Positions 42,481-54,276 of a stretch of 64,000 nt of DNA are shown piece after piece (the stretch's first letter is position 1; each line of letters starts with the position of its first letter). The stretch is from Mycolicibacterium sp. ND9-15 (GTDB lineage: Bacteria > Actinomycetota > Actinomycetes > Mycobacteriales > Mycobacteriaceae): the NCBI RefSeq assembly GCF_035918395.1, contig NZ_CP142362.1, positions 1,835,501-1,899,500 on the forward strand, given 5' to 3'. Under the pieces are notes generated by a model that saw only the letters and a list, made by a program, of their open reading frames with translations, was not told the origin of the DNA and did not search any database. Both the position numbers and the translations under genes were made by a program.

Positions 42481-43116
42481 CTAATCCCCGATCTGAAACT
42501 CCACCATGGCGTGGAGGGTTTCGACGGCATCGCGCAGCGCCTCCAGTCGTTCGGCGACCGTCGGAGCTGCCAGCACGGCGTAGCGGTCGGCTTGCCCTAT
42601 CGGCAGCCGAGACGTCAACGCGTACAACCACTTACCGGCATCGCCGGAGGCGTCGGCACCCGCCACGAACTCGCGGCCGTCGACCTCGGCGCCCCGTACG
42701 GTGGCGATCCGCTCGAACAGCGCGACCATGCGGCCCTCCACCTCGCGGATCGCATCCACCCCCACCGGGTCGCCCGGCTGGTCCGACCACGGCTCGACCG
42801 CGGCGCGTGGGTAAGGGTCGTCGGGTTGCCATTCGATGACTCGGATACGTTCGCCCATCGTGCATTTCAGCCGGTAGCGTCCGTCGCCGAAGTCGGCGAC
42901 CTCGACGATGTGGGCGAGCGCGCCGACGTCGCTGCGGGTGTCCCCGCCGCCCACTTCCCGACCTGACGCGATCAGCACCACGCCGAACGCGGGATCATCG
43001 GCTTGGGCCAGGCAATCCGAAACCAGCGCGCTGTAGCGGGGCTCGAAGATGCGCAGCGGGAGCTCCTCGCCGGGCAGCATGGCCACCTGCAGCGGGAACA
43101 TCGGGATCGCGGCCAC
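42481..43116 (-). CDS. LON N-terminal (substrate-binding) domain protein
   Basis: 211 residues with a stand-alone LON/PUA-like N domain: MFPLQVAMLPGEELPLRIFEPRY at the start, then DPAFGVVLIASGREVGGGD and VGALAHIVEVADFGDGRY. It lacks the AAA and Ser/Lys protease parts of Lon, so it is a binding protein of unknown role. The start is a GTG 2 bp after the stop of the YbdK-like gene, in the same direction. By synteny it corresponds to Rv0434. Confidence 0.86.
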   Translation of the reverse strand: MAAIPMFPLQVAMLPGEELPLRIFEPRYSALVSDCLAQADDPAFGVVLIASGREVGGGDTRSDVGALAHIVEVADFGDGRYRLKCTMGERIRVIEWQPDDPYPRAAVEPWSDQPGDPVGVDAIREVEGRMVALFERIATVRGAEVDGREFVAGADASGDAGKWLYALTSRLPIGQADRYAVLAAPTVAERLEALRDAVETLHAMVEFQIGD

Positions 43117-43118
43117 CG

Positions 43119-44261
43119 TCAGATGTCCAGTTCGGCGACCAATGCGTCGACGACCGCGCGCAGGTCACCGTCGTGCTCCTCGGCGACGCGGCGTTGCCGT
43201 TGATAGGACGCGCCGGACCCGTAGATGTCAGCGACGCGGCGCAGTTCGTCGGCGCAGTGCAGTGATGCGGCCACGGGTTCGAGGCGGTTCAGCAGCTCGT
43301 CGAGATCCTCGGTCACCAGCCGTTCGTTGCTGTCGGCGTCCCGGATGATGATGGCGTCGAGGCCGTATCGTGCGGCGCGCCACTTGTTCTCCTGCACATG
43401 CCACGGCGGCATGGTGGGCAGCGGCTCACCGGCGTCCAGGTGGCGATCGAGGTCGACCACCAGGCAATGCGTCAGCGCCACCAGAGCGCTCAGCTCCCGC
43501 AGGTTCGACACGCCGTCGAAGATCCGGATCTCCACGGTGCCGATGTGGGGGGAAGGCCGGATGTCCCAACGGATTTCGTTCATATGGTCGATGATTCCCG
43601 TCTTCTTCTGGTCGTAGACGAAGCGTTCCCACTCCGCCCACGTCTGGAAGTGGAACGGCAGACCGGCCGTCGGCAACTGCTGAAACATCATGGAGCGGTT
43701 GGAGGCGTAGCCGGTGTCCTCACCGTCCCAGAACGGAGAGGACGCCGACAGCGCCAGCAGGTGCGGGTAGTGGTTGAGCAGCGAGGTGATGATCGCCATC
43801 ACCTTGTGCGCAGAGCGCACCCCGACATGTACGTGCACACCCCAGATCAGCATCTGCCGGCCCCACCACTGGGTGCGCTTGATCAGCTCGGCGTAGCGCG
43901 GCGCATCGGTCAGGCTGCCCGGCGACCACTTCGCGAACGGATGCGTGCCCGCGCAGAACAGTTCCATGCCGCGGTCGCGGACGATCCCGCGCGCGGTGAC
44001 CAGCGTCGAGCGCAGGTCGTCCATCGCCTCGGGCACCGATTCGCAGATACCCGTGACGATCTCGACGGTGTTACGCAGCAGCTCCTTGTGCACGCGCGGA
44101 TTGTCGCCGAGCTCCTCGATGACCGCGGCCGCCTCGTTGCTCAGATCGCGCGTGGTGGCGTCGACGAGGGCGAACTCCCATTCGACACCGACCGTCGGCC
44201 GTGGGGAGCCGACGAAATCGATACGGCTGCTAGCCGGTGCCTTACCGGGCGGAGATGACAC
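43119..44261 (-). CDS. Carboxylate-amine ligase, YbdK/glutamate-cysteine ligase 2 family
   Basis: 380 residues of the YbdK (GCS2) family. [10 protein letters not shown] is the conserved acidic start of the ATP/metal site; [41 protein letters not shown] and [12 protein letters not shown] are family motifs. Members carry weak glutamate-cysteine ligase activity and their physiological role is open; mycobacteria use mycothiol, made by other enzymes. The start is placed at GTG 44261, overlapping the sodC end by 20 nt; ATG 44285 is an alternative. Longer upstream frame is sodC in another frame. Confidence 0.88.
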   Translation of the reverse strand: MSSPPGKAPASSRIDFVGSPRPTVGVEWEFALVDATTRDLSNEAAAVIEELGDNPRVHKELLRNTVEIVTGICESVPEAMDDLRSTLVTARGIVRDRGMELFCAGTHPFAKWSPGSLTDAPRYAELIKRTQWWGRQMLIWGVHVHVGVRSAHKVMAIITSLLNHYPHLLALSASSPFWDGEDTGYASNRSMMFQQLPTAGLPFHFQTWAEWERFVYDQKKTGIIDHMNEIRWDIRPSPHIGTVEIRIFDGVSNLRELSALVALTHCLVVDLDRHLDAGEPLPTMPPWHVQENKWRAARYGLDAIIIRDADSNERLVTEDLDELLNRLEPVAASLHCADELRRVADIYGSGASYQRQRRVAEEHDGDLRAVVDALVAELDI

Positions 44262-44955
44262 CGCATGCCACCCGCGCGCCGGCATCACCGGTCGCCAGAG
44301 TGGCCGCATCCGGTGGCGGGTCACCATTGACCTGCTGGTAGCGCTCCGGCGGGATGTTGGCGAAGTTGTCCGCCTTCTCGTGGATGATGATCGCCGTCCC
44401 CGCATCCGCGGTGAGTTCCTCGGCGGTGAACGAATCGGTCGTCGTCACCGACTTCGCCGAACCGTCCTCGCGCACCTGCAACGACGACAGATCGCCGCTC
44501 GCCGGATGGCCGCTGTGACCGGGGACCTGGAAATGCCCGCCCGCGGAGTTGAAGTTCCCTGGGGCGCCGCCGGTGGGCGCCACCGAGTTGGCCTCGCACT
44601 TGCCGACCTGGTGGATGTGCATGCCGTGGAAGCCGGGAGTGAGCTCTCCGGAGCTGACCGTCTCGACGGTGATCGTCGCGTAGCCGTCGGTGAACTGGAT
44701 GTCGGCGGTGGCGACAGGGGTGCCGTCGGCCAGTTTCAGCTCGGCGGTGAGTGTCTCGCCGGCGGCCTGGCTTTCACCCTGACCACCGCCGTGCCCGCCG
44801 CCGCCCTCACCCGGGGGCGCCGACGGAGAAGGCGACCCGGTCCACACCGGCGGCGGGGTACCGGGTGTACTGCTGGGTTCTTCTGGCGCCGCGCAGGCGC
44901 TCAACGCCAGAGCGGGAACGGCGAACAAGGCAGCGGCAGCGACGGTCTTGATCAT
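44242..44955 (-). CDS. sodC: Cu/Zn superoxide dismutase lipoprotein
   Basis: 237 residues. A signal sequence with lipobox LSAC (Cys at about 20) is followed by a Pro/Gly/Ser-rich linker with GGGGHGGG, then the SodC domain: [11 protein letters not shown] with copper ligands, [17 protein letters not shown] with zinc and bridging ligands, and [10 protein letters not shown] with the last copper His. It detoxifies superoxide outside the cytoplasmic membrane. The ATG is preferred over TTG 44961; TAGGCT is 7 nt upstream, which suggests its own leaderless promoter inside the end of the upstream gene. Confidence 0.93.
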   Translation of the reverse strand: MIKTVAAAALFAVPALALSACAAPEEPSSTPGTPPPVWTGSPSPSAPPGEGGGGHGGGQGESQAAGETLTAELKLADGTPVATADIQFTDGYATITVETVSSGELTPGFHGMHIHQVGKCEANSVAPTGGAPGNFNSAGGHFQVPGHSGHPASGDLSSLQVREDGSAKSVTTTDSFTAEELTADAGTAIIIHEKADNFANIPPERYQQVNGDPPPDAATLATGDAGARVACGVISAR

Positions 44956-44965
44956 GTGCAAGAGC

Positions 44966-45424
44966 CTAACCGGTGACCACCACGATGACGCCCGGCGGTT
45001 GCTCGGCGAGTGCGGGCAGTCGCGGTTCGACGGGCGCTTCGAGCAGTCGGCCCACCTCCTCTGCGGCCTCCCGCTCGCCGGGGGCGTCGCTGAAGTACAC
45101 GGTGGTCGCGGTCACCTCCGGCAGCTCGAGGTTGTCGGTCTTGGTGACATTCCAGCCGGCCTCGCGCAACCGACCTGCGGTCCCCTCCGCCGCGCCCGCC
45201 ACGGTGGAGATGTTGAAGACCCGTACCTCGGCCTCGGCGGGATTCGGCGACGCCGGCGTGGTCGGGGTGCTGGTCATGGTCGTGGTCGCCAGCGGCGCCG
45301 AGGCGTCGTCGTCGCTGTCGGAGCCCATGGCCTGGAAGGCCACCAACAGAAACACCACGCCCAGGAAAAGCAGCACCATCACCATGGCGCGCAGGGGTAA
45401 CCCGGACGAGTCTCGCTGATTCAT
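44966..45424 (-). CDS. LytR C-terminal domain (LytR_C) membrane protein
   Basis: 152 residues: a short cytoplasmic N-terminus, one membrane helix (about 12-33), a Thr/Ser/Pro-rich linker, then a LytR_C domain ([28 protein letters not shown]...[20 protein letters not shown]). The domain is found at the end of LCP wall-glycopolymer ligases but here stands alone with an anchor. ATG 45424 is chosen because AGGTGG is 6 nt upstream; a GTG 9 nt earlier is possible. It matches Rv0431 by position. Confidence 0.84.
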   Translation of the reverse strand: MNQRDSSGLPLRAMVMVLLFLGVVFLLVAFQAMGSDSDDDASAPLATTTMTSTPTTPASPNPAEAEVRVFNISTVAGAAEGTAGRLREAGWNVTKTDNLELPEVTATTVYFSDAPGEREAAEEVGRLLEAPVEPRLPALAEQPPGVIVVVTG

Positions 45425-45464
45425 TGCGCCCACCTTATCGAGCGGGCCTCTCGGCCCCGCAAAC

Positions 45465-45773
45465 TCAGGTGACGTCGAAGCCGAGACGGCGTGCCGCCCG
45501 CGCCTTCTGCCTGCTGGCTCGCAGCCGGCGCAACCGTTTGACCAGCATTGGATCCGCCGCCAGCGCCTCGGGCCGGTCGACGAGCGCGTTCAGCACCTGG
45601 TAGTAGCGGGTGGCTGACATGGAGAACAGTTCCTTGATGGCGTCTTCCTTGGAGCCGGCGTATTTCCACCACTGCCGCTCGAACGCGAGAATGTCGTGCT
45701 CGCGCCGGGTCAGCCCGTTGCAGAGATCAGAGTTGTCCCCGGATTGCTCAGTCCGCGCGATCGCGCCGTCCAT
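45465..45773 (-). CDS. DUF3263 domain protein
   Basis: 102 residues with a single DUF3263 domain: GLTRREHDILAFERQWWKYA, then AIKELFSMSATRYYQVLNALVD and a strongly basic end (KRLRRLRASRQKARAARRL). The helix-turn-helix-like middle part suggests DNA binding, but no function is known. The start follows the usual length in mycobacteria as I recall it (Rv0430); in-frame starts at 45809 and 45833 would add 12-20 residues with poor ribosome sites. It is divergent from def. Confidence 0.8.
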   Translation of the reverse strand: MDGAIARTEQSGDNSDLCNGLTRREHDILAFERQWWKYAGSKEDAIKELFSMSATRYYQVLNALVDRPEALAADPMLVKRLRRLRASRQKARAARRLGFDVT

Positions 45774-45896
45774 CTGGCTCTTGGACCCTTCCGACAACTT
45801 GAATGACATCGCTGTGGTTCGGCGCTCATTCAACCACGCGAACCGATGATGAGCCGTCCGACATGCCCACGAGTCGCCTCATTAAGCTCTCCCAGC

Positions 45897-46490
45897 ATGG
45901 CAGTCGTACCGATCCGCATCGTAGGAGATCCCGTCCTGCACACGGCCACCGATCCGGTGCCTGTCGGCGACGACGGTTCGCTGCCCGCCGACCTCGCGGA
46001 CTTGATCGCCGATCTTTACGACACGATGGACGCCGCGAACGGGGTTGGCTTGGCGGCGAATCAGATCGGGGTCGCCAAGCGGGTGTTCGTCTACGACTGC
46101 GCAGAGGTGCGCGGTCGCATCACCCGGCGCCGCGGGGTCGTCGTCAATCCGGTGCTGGAGACTTCCGAGGTTCCCGAGACCATGCCCGATCCGGAGGACG
46201 ACGACGAGGGTTGCCTCTCGGTGCCCGGCGAGTCGTTCCCGACGGGACGGGCCGACTGGGCCAGGGTGACGGGCCTCGACGCGGACGGCGCCCCGATCAC
46301 CATCGAGGGCACCGATCTGTTCGCCCGGATGCTGCAGCACGAAACCGGCCATCTCGAGGGCTTCCTGTATTTGGACCGGTTGGTCGGCAGGCACGCGCGA
46401 AGCGCCAAGCGCACGGTGAAGTCACATGGCTGGGGTGTGCCGGGGCTGTCGTGGCTGCCCGGCAAGGATCCGGATCCGTTCGGTCACTGA
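45897..46490 (+). CDS. def: Peptide deformylase
   Basis: 197-residue iron/zinc peptide deformylase that removes the formyl group from nascent proteins. Motif 1 is [10 protein letters not shown] (49-58), motif 2 is EGCLSVPG with the metal ligand Cys106, and motif 3 is QHETGHLEG with His148, Glu149 and His152. TAAGCT lies 8 nt before the ATG. It shares the TGATG junction with the following GNAT gene, so the two are coupled. The acidic insert DPEDDDEG before motif 2 is notable. Confidence 0.95.
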   Translation: MAVVPIRIVGDPVLHTATDPVPVGDDGSLPADLADLIADLYDTMDAANGVGLAANQIGVAKRVFVYDCAEVRGRITRRRGVVVNPVLETSEVPETMPDPEDDDEGCLSVPGESFPTGRADWARVTGLDADGAPITIEGTDLFARMLQHETGHLEGFLYLDRLVGRHARSAKRTVKSHGWGVPGLSWLPGKDPDPFGH

Positions 46491-47380
46491 TGCAGGTACC
46501 TGCGGTCGGCGTGCGGGTGATGATCCGCTACCGGTTGCCCGCCGGATCGGAGCCGCCGCTGAGCGACGTGGTCGGGCATCTCGTGGCGACCGCACCGACA
46601 CTTCGGGTGCGCACCAAGCACGGCGAGATCGTGGACGTCGGCGCCGACGAGGTGGTCGTCATCAAGGAACTGCCGCCGGCGACGGTGCGCACGTCCGACA
46701 TTCGCAAACTCGAGTACGCCGCGGCGCTCGCGTGGCCGGGCCTCGAACAACGATGGGTCAACGGGTGGCTGCTGCGCGCCGCCGGCGGTCACACGCATCG
46801 CGGCAATTCCGCTGTGCCGCTGGGATTCGAAGCCGACGCCTCGGCGCTGCCCGAGATCATCGACTGGTACGCCGAACGCGGACTGACGCCGTGGCTTTCG
46901 GTGCCCGATCGGCTGTACCGGCTGGCCGACGCCCCGCCGCATCTGGAGACGGTCGTCATGGCATGTGACGTCGGCGCCGAAAAACCTGACCCGACAGTGA
47001 CTCTCGACGACGCACCCGACGCCGAATGGCTGGGTCTGTACCGACGCGACGTGCCGATCGACGTGCTCACCGCCGTGGTCGACGGCGAGGTCGTGTTCGC
47101 GAAGGTGGCCGGCAGGGCAGTGGGCCGGGCCGCGGTGACGACGGCGCCGGACGGCGGGCGCTGGGTCGGGCTGTCAGCGGTCCGGGTGGACGAGGAATCG
47201 CGCGGTCAGGGCCTGGGGCGCGGCTTGTGCTCGGCGCTGCTGGCCTGGGGCGCCGAACGGGGTGCCGCCCGCGGCTATGCGCAGGTGCTGGCCGACAATG
47301 CCGCGGCCGTCGGTCTCTACCGGTCGATGGGTTTCGAGGTGCAGCACCGCAGCCGCTACGTCGACGCTCGTAGCCTGTAG
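46490..47380 (+). CDS. GNAT family N-acetyltransferase
   Basis: 296 residues. The C-terminal third is a GNAT fold with the acetyl-CoA loop VRVDEESRGQGLGRGLCSALL (around 230-250) and LADNAAAVGLYRSMGF. The N-terminal part (residues 5-60) has an Sm/SH3-like strand pattern, LRVRTKHGEIVDVGADEVVVI, and the middle contains GWLLRAAGGHTHRGNS, as in the Rv0428c family. The substrate is unknown. It starts 1 nt inside the def stop and ends 3 bp before xthA, so def-GNAT-xthA is a likely operon. Confidence 0.87.
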   Translation: MQVPAVGVRVMIRYRLPAGSEPPLSDVVGHLVATAPTLRVRTKHGEIVDVGADEVVVIKELPPATVRTSDIRKLEYAAALAWPGLEQRWVNGWLLRAAGGHTHRGNSAVPLGFEADASALPEIIDWYAERGLTPWLSVPDRLYRLADAPPHLETVVMACDVGAEKPDPTVTLDDAPDAEWLGLYRRDVPIDVLTAVVDGEVVFAKVAGRAVGRAAVTTAPDGGRWVGLSAVRVDEESRGQGLGRGLCSALLAWGAERGAARGYAQVLADNAAAVGLYRSMGFEVQHRSRYVDARSL

Positions 47381-47383
47381 GCC

Positions 47384-48208
47384 ATGCGGATCGCCACCTG
47401 GAACGTCAACTCGATTCGGGCCCGGGCCGAGCGGGTCACCGACTGGCTCGAGCGGGCCGACGTCGACGTGCTGGCCATGCAGGAAACCAAGTGCAACGCC
47501 GAGCAGTTTCCGACGATGCCTTTCCTGGCCGCCGGTTACGAGGTGACGCACTGCGGGTTCAACCAGTGGAACGGGGTGGCGATCGCGTCCCGGGTGGGCA
47601 TCGACGACATACAGGTCGGCTTCGACGGCCAACCCACCTGGAGCGACAAACCCGAAGTGGAAGCGGCCGCCGAAGCCCGCGCGCTCGGCGCCACCTGCAA
47701 CGGCGTGCGGGTGTGGAGCCTGTACGTGCCGAACGGCCGGTTCGTCGGCTCGCCGCACTACGCGTACAAACTGGAATGGCTTGCAGCACTGCGTGATACG
47801 GCATATAGGTGGTTGTCCGACGAGCCGGCCGCACAGATCGCGCTCGTCGGCGACTGGAACATCGCACCGACCGACGAGGACGTGTGGAGCGTCGAGTTCT
47901 ACCAGGGCAGCACCCATGTCACCGCGGCTGAACGCGAGGCGTTCGATGCGGTGGTCGAGGCCGGGTTCACCGATGTGGTGCGTCCGTTCACCCCGGGACC
48001 GGCGGTCTTCACCTACTGGGACTACACCCAGCTGCGGTTCCCGAAGAACCGCGGTATGCGCATCGACTTCATCCTCGGCTCACCGGCTTTGGCGGACCGG
48101 GTGACCCACGCCGAGATCGTGCGGGAGGAACGAAAAGGCAAGGCACCCAGCGATCACGCCCCGGTGCTCGTGGAACTCGGAACTTCACGCTGCAACAGCG
48201 TTGAGTAG
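47384..48208 (+). CDS. xthA: Exodeoxyribonuclease III
   Basis: 274-residue AP endonuclease/exonuclease of the ExoIII family, acting in base excision repair. Motifs: IATWNVNSIRAR at the start, MQETKCN (metal-binding Glu), YVPNGR, GDWNIAPTDEDVW (catalytic Asp/Asn) and SDHAPVLVEL (catalytic Asp-His). It follows the GNAT gene by 3 bp, with a TAGCCT hexamer 7 nt before its ATG that could start a separate leaderless mRNA. Confidence 0.93.
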   Translation: MRIATWNVNSIRARAERVTDWLERADVDVLAMQETKCNAEQFPTMPFLAAGYEVTHCGFNQWNGVAIASRVGIDDIQVGFDGQPTWSDKPEVEAAAEARALGATCNGVRVWSLYVPNGRFVGSPHYAYKLEWLAALRDTAYRWLSDEPAAQIALVGDWNIAPTDEDVWSVEFYQGSTHVTAAEREAFDAVVEAGFTDVVRPFTPGPAVFTYWDYTQLRFPKNRGMRIDFILGSPALADRVTHAEIVREERKGKAPSDHAPVLVELGTSRCNSVE

Positions 48209-48252
48209 TTGTTGCCGACGCCGAGAACCCGCCGAACGCATCGCGTCGGGGT

Positions 48253-48420
48253 TTACATGACACTGGTGTATCCGAACCGGCCGGCGTAGCCGCGGGCACC
48301 GGCGATCGCGTCGGAGAACGGGTCCACGGTGACGCGGTGCGCCCAGCCCTTGCGGTCGTCGAACCCGGCTGTTCCCGGTGCGTGATGATGCGCCGCGCCA
48401 TACCCGCATTTCCCTCCCCT
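48253..48420 (-). pseudogene. Possible minus-strand C-terminal gene remnant
   Basis: The last 40 or so codons before TAA (48253-48255) read as a plausible protein end, TAGFDDRKGWAHRVTVDPF then SDAIAGARGYAGRFGYTSVM. The frame continues upstream without a convincing start and passes into low-quality sequence. I do not recognise the family. Confidence 0.25.
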
Positions 48421-48472
48421 ATTCAGGGAGGTGGCGGCCGGTCTGACATGTGTCGGACTCCCGCGCCGTCCA

Positions 48473-48533
48473 CGCGCGCATTTCTCATGAGGCAACGAAG
48501 CACCCATTCGCGCGCATTTCTGATGAGTCAACG
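48473..48533. repeat. Two 25-bp direct repeats upstream of the DUF222/HNH gene
   Basis: Copies at 48473-48497 and 48509-48533 share 23 of 25 bases; both begin CGCGCGCATTTCT and end CAACG. Each is associated with a TGTCGGAC string (48451-48458 before the first, 48535-48542 after the second). Confidence 0.75.
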
Positions 48534-48550
48534 CTGTCGGACCCCGGTGG

Positions 48551-48571
48551 CATAATCGAATACATGTTCGA
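48551..48571 (+). promoter_or_regulatory. -10 hexamer and LexA (SOS) box overlapping the HNH gene start
   Basis: CATAAT (48551-48556) is 7 nt before the ATG. TCGAATACATGTTCGA (48556-48571) matches the mycobacterial LexA consensus TCGAAC-N4-GTTCGA at 11 of 12 defined bases and covers the ATG. Binding there would block a leaderless promoter. Confidence 0.75.
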
Positions 48572-50150
48572 AGTGGTCGACCCCGATGCCGCAATAGCGG
48601 CAATCGAGTCGAGTCAGCGGCAGGAGGCGACCCTGATCGCGCACCGGATGGCGGCCATCGCCGACCTCCTTGCGTTCCGCACAGACGAGGCCGGTGAAAT
48701 CGACCCGGATCCAGGTTGGTCGATGGTGACCGGCTTCGCGCGGACGTCGGCCGAGGTCGGTGCCGCGCTGAACATGGCTCCGTCGCTCGCGAGCCGCCTG
48801 GTGTCGCACGCCGAGTCTCTCAACACGCGCCTGCCGAAACTCGCCGCCCTGCTCGAACGGGGCGCCGTCGACTGGAGCACCACCCAGTTGATCATCACGC
48901 GCTCCGAGTTGGTCAGTGATGACATGATCAGCCAGCTCGACGAGGCAATCACGGAACGGCTGGCACGGTGGCAGACCTGGTCGCGACGGCGGGTCAAGGA
49001 CGTGGTGGACAACCTGGTGCACGAGATCGATCCGCAGGCCGCCAAGGAAAGGCGTGCATCGTCCGAGCGCGACCGTTACGTCAGCGTTGAGGCACAAGTC
49101 GACGGGACGGCCAAGGTGCGCGCACGCATCACCGCGACGGCGGCGGCGGCCTTCGACCGACGGTTGTCGGAGCTGGCCATGTCGGTGTGCGCGAACGACT
49201 CTCGCACCGTTGCACAGCGGCGTGCCGATGCGTTGACCGCGCTGACGGAAGGGCGCGGCCTGCCATGCGACTGCGGCCGGCCGGACTGCCCCGCTCGTCC
49301 CCAAGAAGATGCGGAGGCTGGGCGGGTGCGCACGGTGCTCAACCTGATCGCCACCGAGGACACGGTCGCCGGGAAAAGCGACCAGCCCGGATACCTGGAG
49401 GGCTTCGGCGTGGTCGATGCCGACATGGTGCGCGAGATCGCCGAGAACGCAACAGTGCGGCCGCTGCAACAGCCCACGGTCACCCCAGAGCAGGCGGTGC
49501 GCTACCAGCCCTCGGCGGAGGTCAACCGCTGGGTCCGCTTCCGTGACCTCACGTGCCGATTCCCAGGCTGCGACCGGCCCGCTGCCATCTGCGATCTCGA
49601 CCACACCACACCGTTCAACCACGACGACCCGGCCGCAGGTGGCCTGACCGTCCCGTGGGGCCTCGCCGCCTACTGCCGAGAGCACCACAGGCTGAAGACG
49701 TTCCTGAGGGGACCCGGAGGATGGCGTGACGAGCAGTTGCCCGACGGGACGATTGTCTGGATTTCGCCGACCGGCAGGACCTATCGCACCACGCCCGACT
49801 GCCCGGAGATGTTCCCCCAGATGCGTCCGGCCTGCGCCGAGCCAAAGCCGCGGAAGCGGAATCGCAAACGGGAAAGGAATGCTCGTATCCGCCATCTGCG
49901 CGCCGAGTTGGCGGCTCAACGCCCCATCAACGCCGAACAACGCCGCAGAGTTCGAGAGCGGCGGCGTGAGATGGAAGCACGGCGATGGCGCAATCGATCT
50001 CGCTTCCTGAAGATCGTCTTCAAGGGTGCCGCGCCCAGCACCAGCCCTTGGTGCCGCTGGATCAACGACCCGTTCGAGCCCGAAGAGCTACCACCCGACT
50101 GGGAGCCGCCACCGCCGCCACCGCCGGGCCCCGACGAGCCACCGTTCTGA
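48564..50150 (+). CDS. DUF222/HNH endonuclease protein, 13E12 repeat family
   Basis: 528 residues. The DUF222 domain covers about 30-330, and an HNH nuclease domain follows: CRFPGCDRPAAICDLDHTTPF with the catalytic His, then WGLAAYCREHHRLKT with the zinc Cys and last His. The C-terminus is basic, then ends in a Pro-rich acidic tail with a run of prolines. The family includes the M. tuberculosis 13E12 repeat proteins, several of which are DNA-damage induced. The ATG gives leaderless translation from the CATAAT promoter. Target and role are unknown; 13E12 loci are phage integration sites in M. tuberculosis. Confidence 0.87.
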   Translation: MFEVVDPDAAIAAIESSQRQEATLIAHRMAAIADLLAFRTDEAGEIDPDPGWSMVTGFARTSAEVGAALNMAPSLASRLVSHAESLNTRLPKLAALLERGAVDWSTTQLIITRSELVSDDMISQLDEAITERLARWQTWSRRRVKDVVDNLVHEIDPQAAKERRASSERDRYVSVEAQVDGTAKVRARITATAAAAFDRRLSELAMSVCANDSRTVAQRRADALTALTEGRGLPCDCGRPDCPARPQEDAEAGRVRTVLNLIATEDTVAGKSDQPGYLEGFGVVDADMVREIAENATVRPLQQPTVTPEQAVRYQPSAEVNRWVRFRDLTCRFPGCDRPAAICDLDHTTPFNHDDPAAGGLTVPWGLAAYCREHHRLKTFLRGPGGWRDEQLPDGTIVWISPTGRTYRTTPDCPEMFPQMRPACAEPKPRKRNRKRERNARIRHLRAELAAQRPINAEQRRRVRERRREMEARRWRNRSRFLKIVFKGAAPSTSPWCRWINDPFEPEELPPDWEPPPPPPPGPDEPPF

Positions 50151-50233
50151 CCGGGACTGGCCGAGTCACGGGCAAATCATTCGCGTCACCCCCTGCCGTC
50201 GCCGCGCTGCCTGCGCTAACGTGGCACGCGTCC

Positions 50234-52793
<2,560 letters not shown>

Positions 52794-52797
<4 letters not shown>

Positions 52798-53417
52798 ACC
52801 TCGACCAGATCGCGGGCGTCGCGCACGCGCCCCTCGGTGCGCCCGCAGGCGTCGTCGTGCTCACCCACGGCGCCGGCGGCAGCCGAGAAGCGCCACTGCT
52901 CAAGAGGATCTGCGACGAGTGGGCCGCGCGCGGTTGGCTGGCGGTGCGCTACAACCTGCCGTACCGGAGGCGCCGCCCCAACGGTCCCCCGTCCGGGTCC
53001 GCGAAAGCCGATCAGGCCGGAGTGGTCGAGGCCATCGAGGTGGCGCGCACGCTGGCCGATGGTCCCGTCATCGCGGGCGGGCACTCCTATGGCGGCAGGA
53101 TGACGTCGGTGGTGGTCGCCGAGCGGTCGGCCGACATCGATGTGCTGACGTTGTTCTCGTACCCGCTGCATCCGCCCGGCAAGCCGGATCTCGCCCGCAC
53201 CGAACACCTTCCGCACATCGCCGCGCCGACGGTGTTCACCCACGGCACCGCCGATCCGTTCGGTTCGATCGACGAACTGCGGTCCGCCGCGGCGTTGATC
53301 AGCGCGCCCACCGAGGTCGTCGAGATCACCGGTGCCCGACACGACTTGGCCTCGAAGACCCTCGATGTGCCCGCACTGGCGGTCGATGCCGCACTGCGGC
53401 TGATGAGTCCACCCTGA
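52794..53417 (+). CDS. Alpha/beta hydrolase (dienelactone hydrolase-like)
   Basis: 207-residue small alpha/beta hydrolase: LTHGAGGSREAPLL holds the oxyanion loop, GGHSYGGRMTS the nucleophile Ser, HGTADPFGS the acid Asp, and GARHDLA the catalytic His. It follows thiD with a 4-nt overlap and so belongs to the thiC transcript, controlled by TPP; a role in thiamine metabolism or salvage is possible but unproven. It corresponds to Rv0421c in my recollection. Confidence 0.85.
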
Positions 53418-53496
53418 GCGGTGGATTCCTGGTGGCCGTGTCGGGATGCCACCGGGTTCCGCGGCCAGATCGCGGTCGCCGCGATACGGTTCTCGC

Positions 53497-54234
53497 GTGA
53501 CCACGCCGCCGGGCCCTCCCCAGCCGTACGGGCCGCCGTCCTCGCCGTACGGCGAGCAGCCGCCCCATTCGTACCCGCCGCCGGCACCGCCCTACCCGCC
53601 GCCCGGGGCTCCTTACCCGCCACCACCGCCTCCGCCCTATTCGCAGCAGGCGCCCGGCTATCACGTCCCGCCCCAGCAGCGGCCGACGAACTGGTGGGCC
53701 ATCGTCTCGCTCGTCTTCGGCCTGCTCGGCGGTGTCCTGGTCAGCGTCGTATGCGGCATCGTCGGCCTGAAGAAGGCCAAGGAGGATCAGGGCGGCCGGG
53801 GCATGGCAATCGCGGGGCTGGTGCTGTCAGCCGTGTGGGTGCTGTTGCTCATCATCGGCCTGGTGCTCTACTTGGGAATCAGCAAAGGCACCGTGACCGC
53901 CACCAATGTCAAGCAGGGCGACTGCCTAGCCGAGATTCCGAGCGATACGCGGGTGCTGACCGTGAAGACCGTCGAATGCGAGGAGACCCACGCCGGTGAG
54001 GTGTTCGCCGTGCTGCAGATGCCCGAGGGCGACTTCCCGGGCCAACCGGCGATCGACGCCTACGCCGACAAGTGCAGCCCCGAACTCGCCGTCTACTCGC
54101 CGGACGCGATGACCGACGACTCCGTTCAGCTGTACGTGCTCTATCCCACAGTCGAGACATGGGAGCAGGGTGACCGGGCCGTGACCTGCATCGCGACGCT
54201 CGATCCGCCGCGAACCGGCTCGATAAAAGGTTGA
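53497..54234 (+). CDS. DUF4190/septum-formation-domain membrane protein
   Basis: 245 residues. A Pro/Tyr-rich N-terminus (about 1-65, PPYPPPGAPYPPP type) precedes two membrane segments of a DUF4190 unit (WWAIVSLVFGLLGGVL and AIAGLVLSAVWVLLLIIGLVL with the KKAKEDQGGRGM loop). An extracytoplasmic domain like the actinobacterial septum_form family follows, with Cys in GDCLAEIP, VECEETHAGEVFAV, DKCSPEL and VTCIATLD, likely two disulfides. GTG start with TACGGT 6 nt upstream suggests leaderless translation. Function unknown. Confidence 0.82.
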   Translation: MTTPPGPPQPYGPPSSPYGEQPPHSYPPPAPPYPPPGAPYPPPPPPPYSQQAPGYHVPPQQRPTNWWAIVSLVFGLLGGVLVSVVCGIVGLKKAKEDQGGRGMAIAGLVLSAVWVLLLIIGLVLYLGISKGTVTATNVKQGDCLAEIPSDTRVLTVKTVECEETHAGEVFAVLQMPEGDFPGQPAIDAYADKCSPELAVYSPDAMTDDSVQLYVLYPTVETWEQGDRAVTCIATLDPPRTGSIKG

Positions 54235-54276
54235 CGCCTCCGCGGGAATGTGTGTTACCTGAGGTACCGTTAACGA

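Larger units (their letters stand above)
48209..48563. other. Intergenic region between xthA and the DUF222/HNH gene
   Basis: 355 bp without a complete gene. It holds a minus-strand protein-like fragment ending at 48253, a pair of 25-bp direct repeats and the promoter/LexA region of the downstream gene. Confidence 0.6.

Noticed and set aside
44262..44405. An N-terminal extension of the YbdK-like protein
   Set aside because: It is Arg/Ser-rich, overlaps sodC coding in another frame and is not seen in the family.
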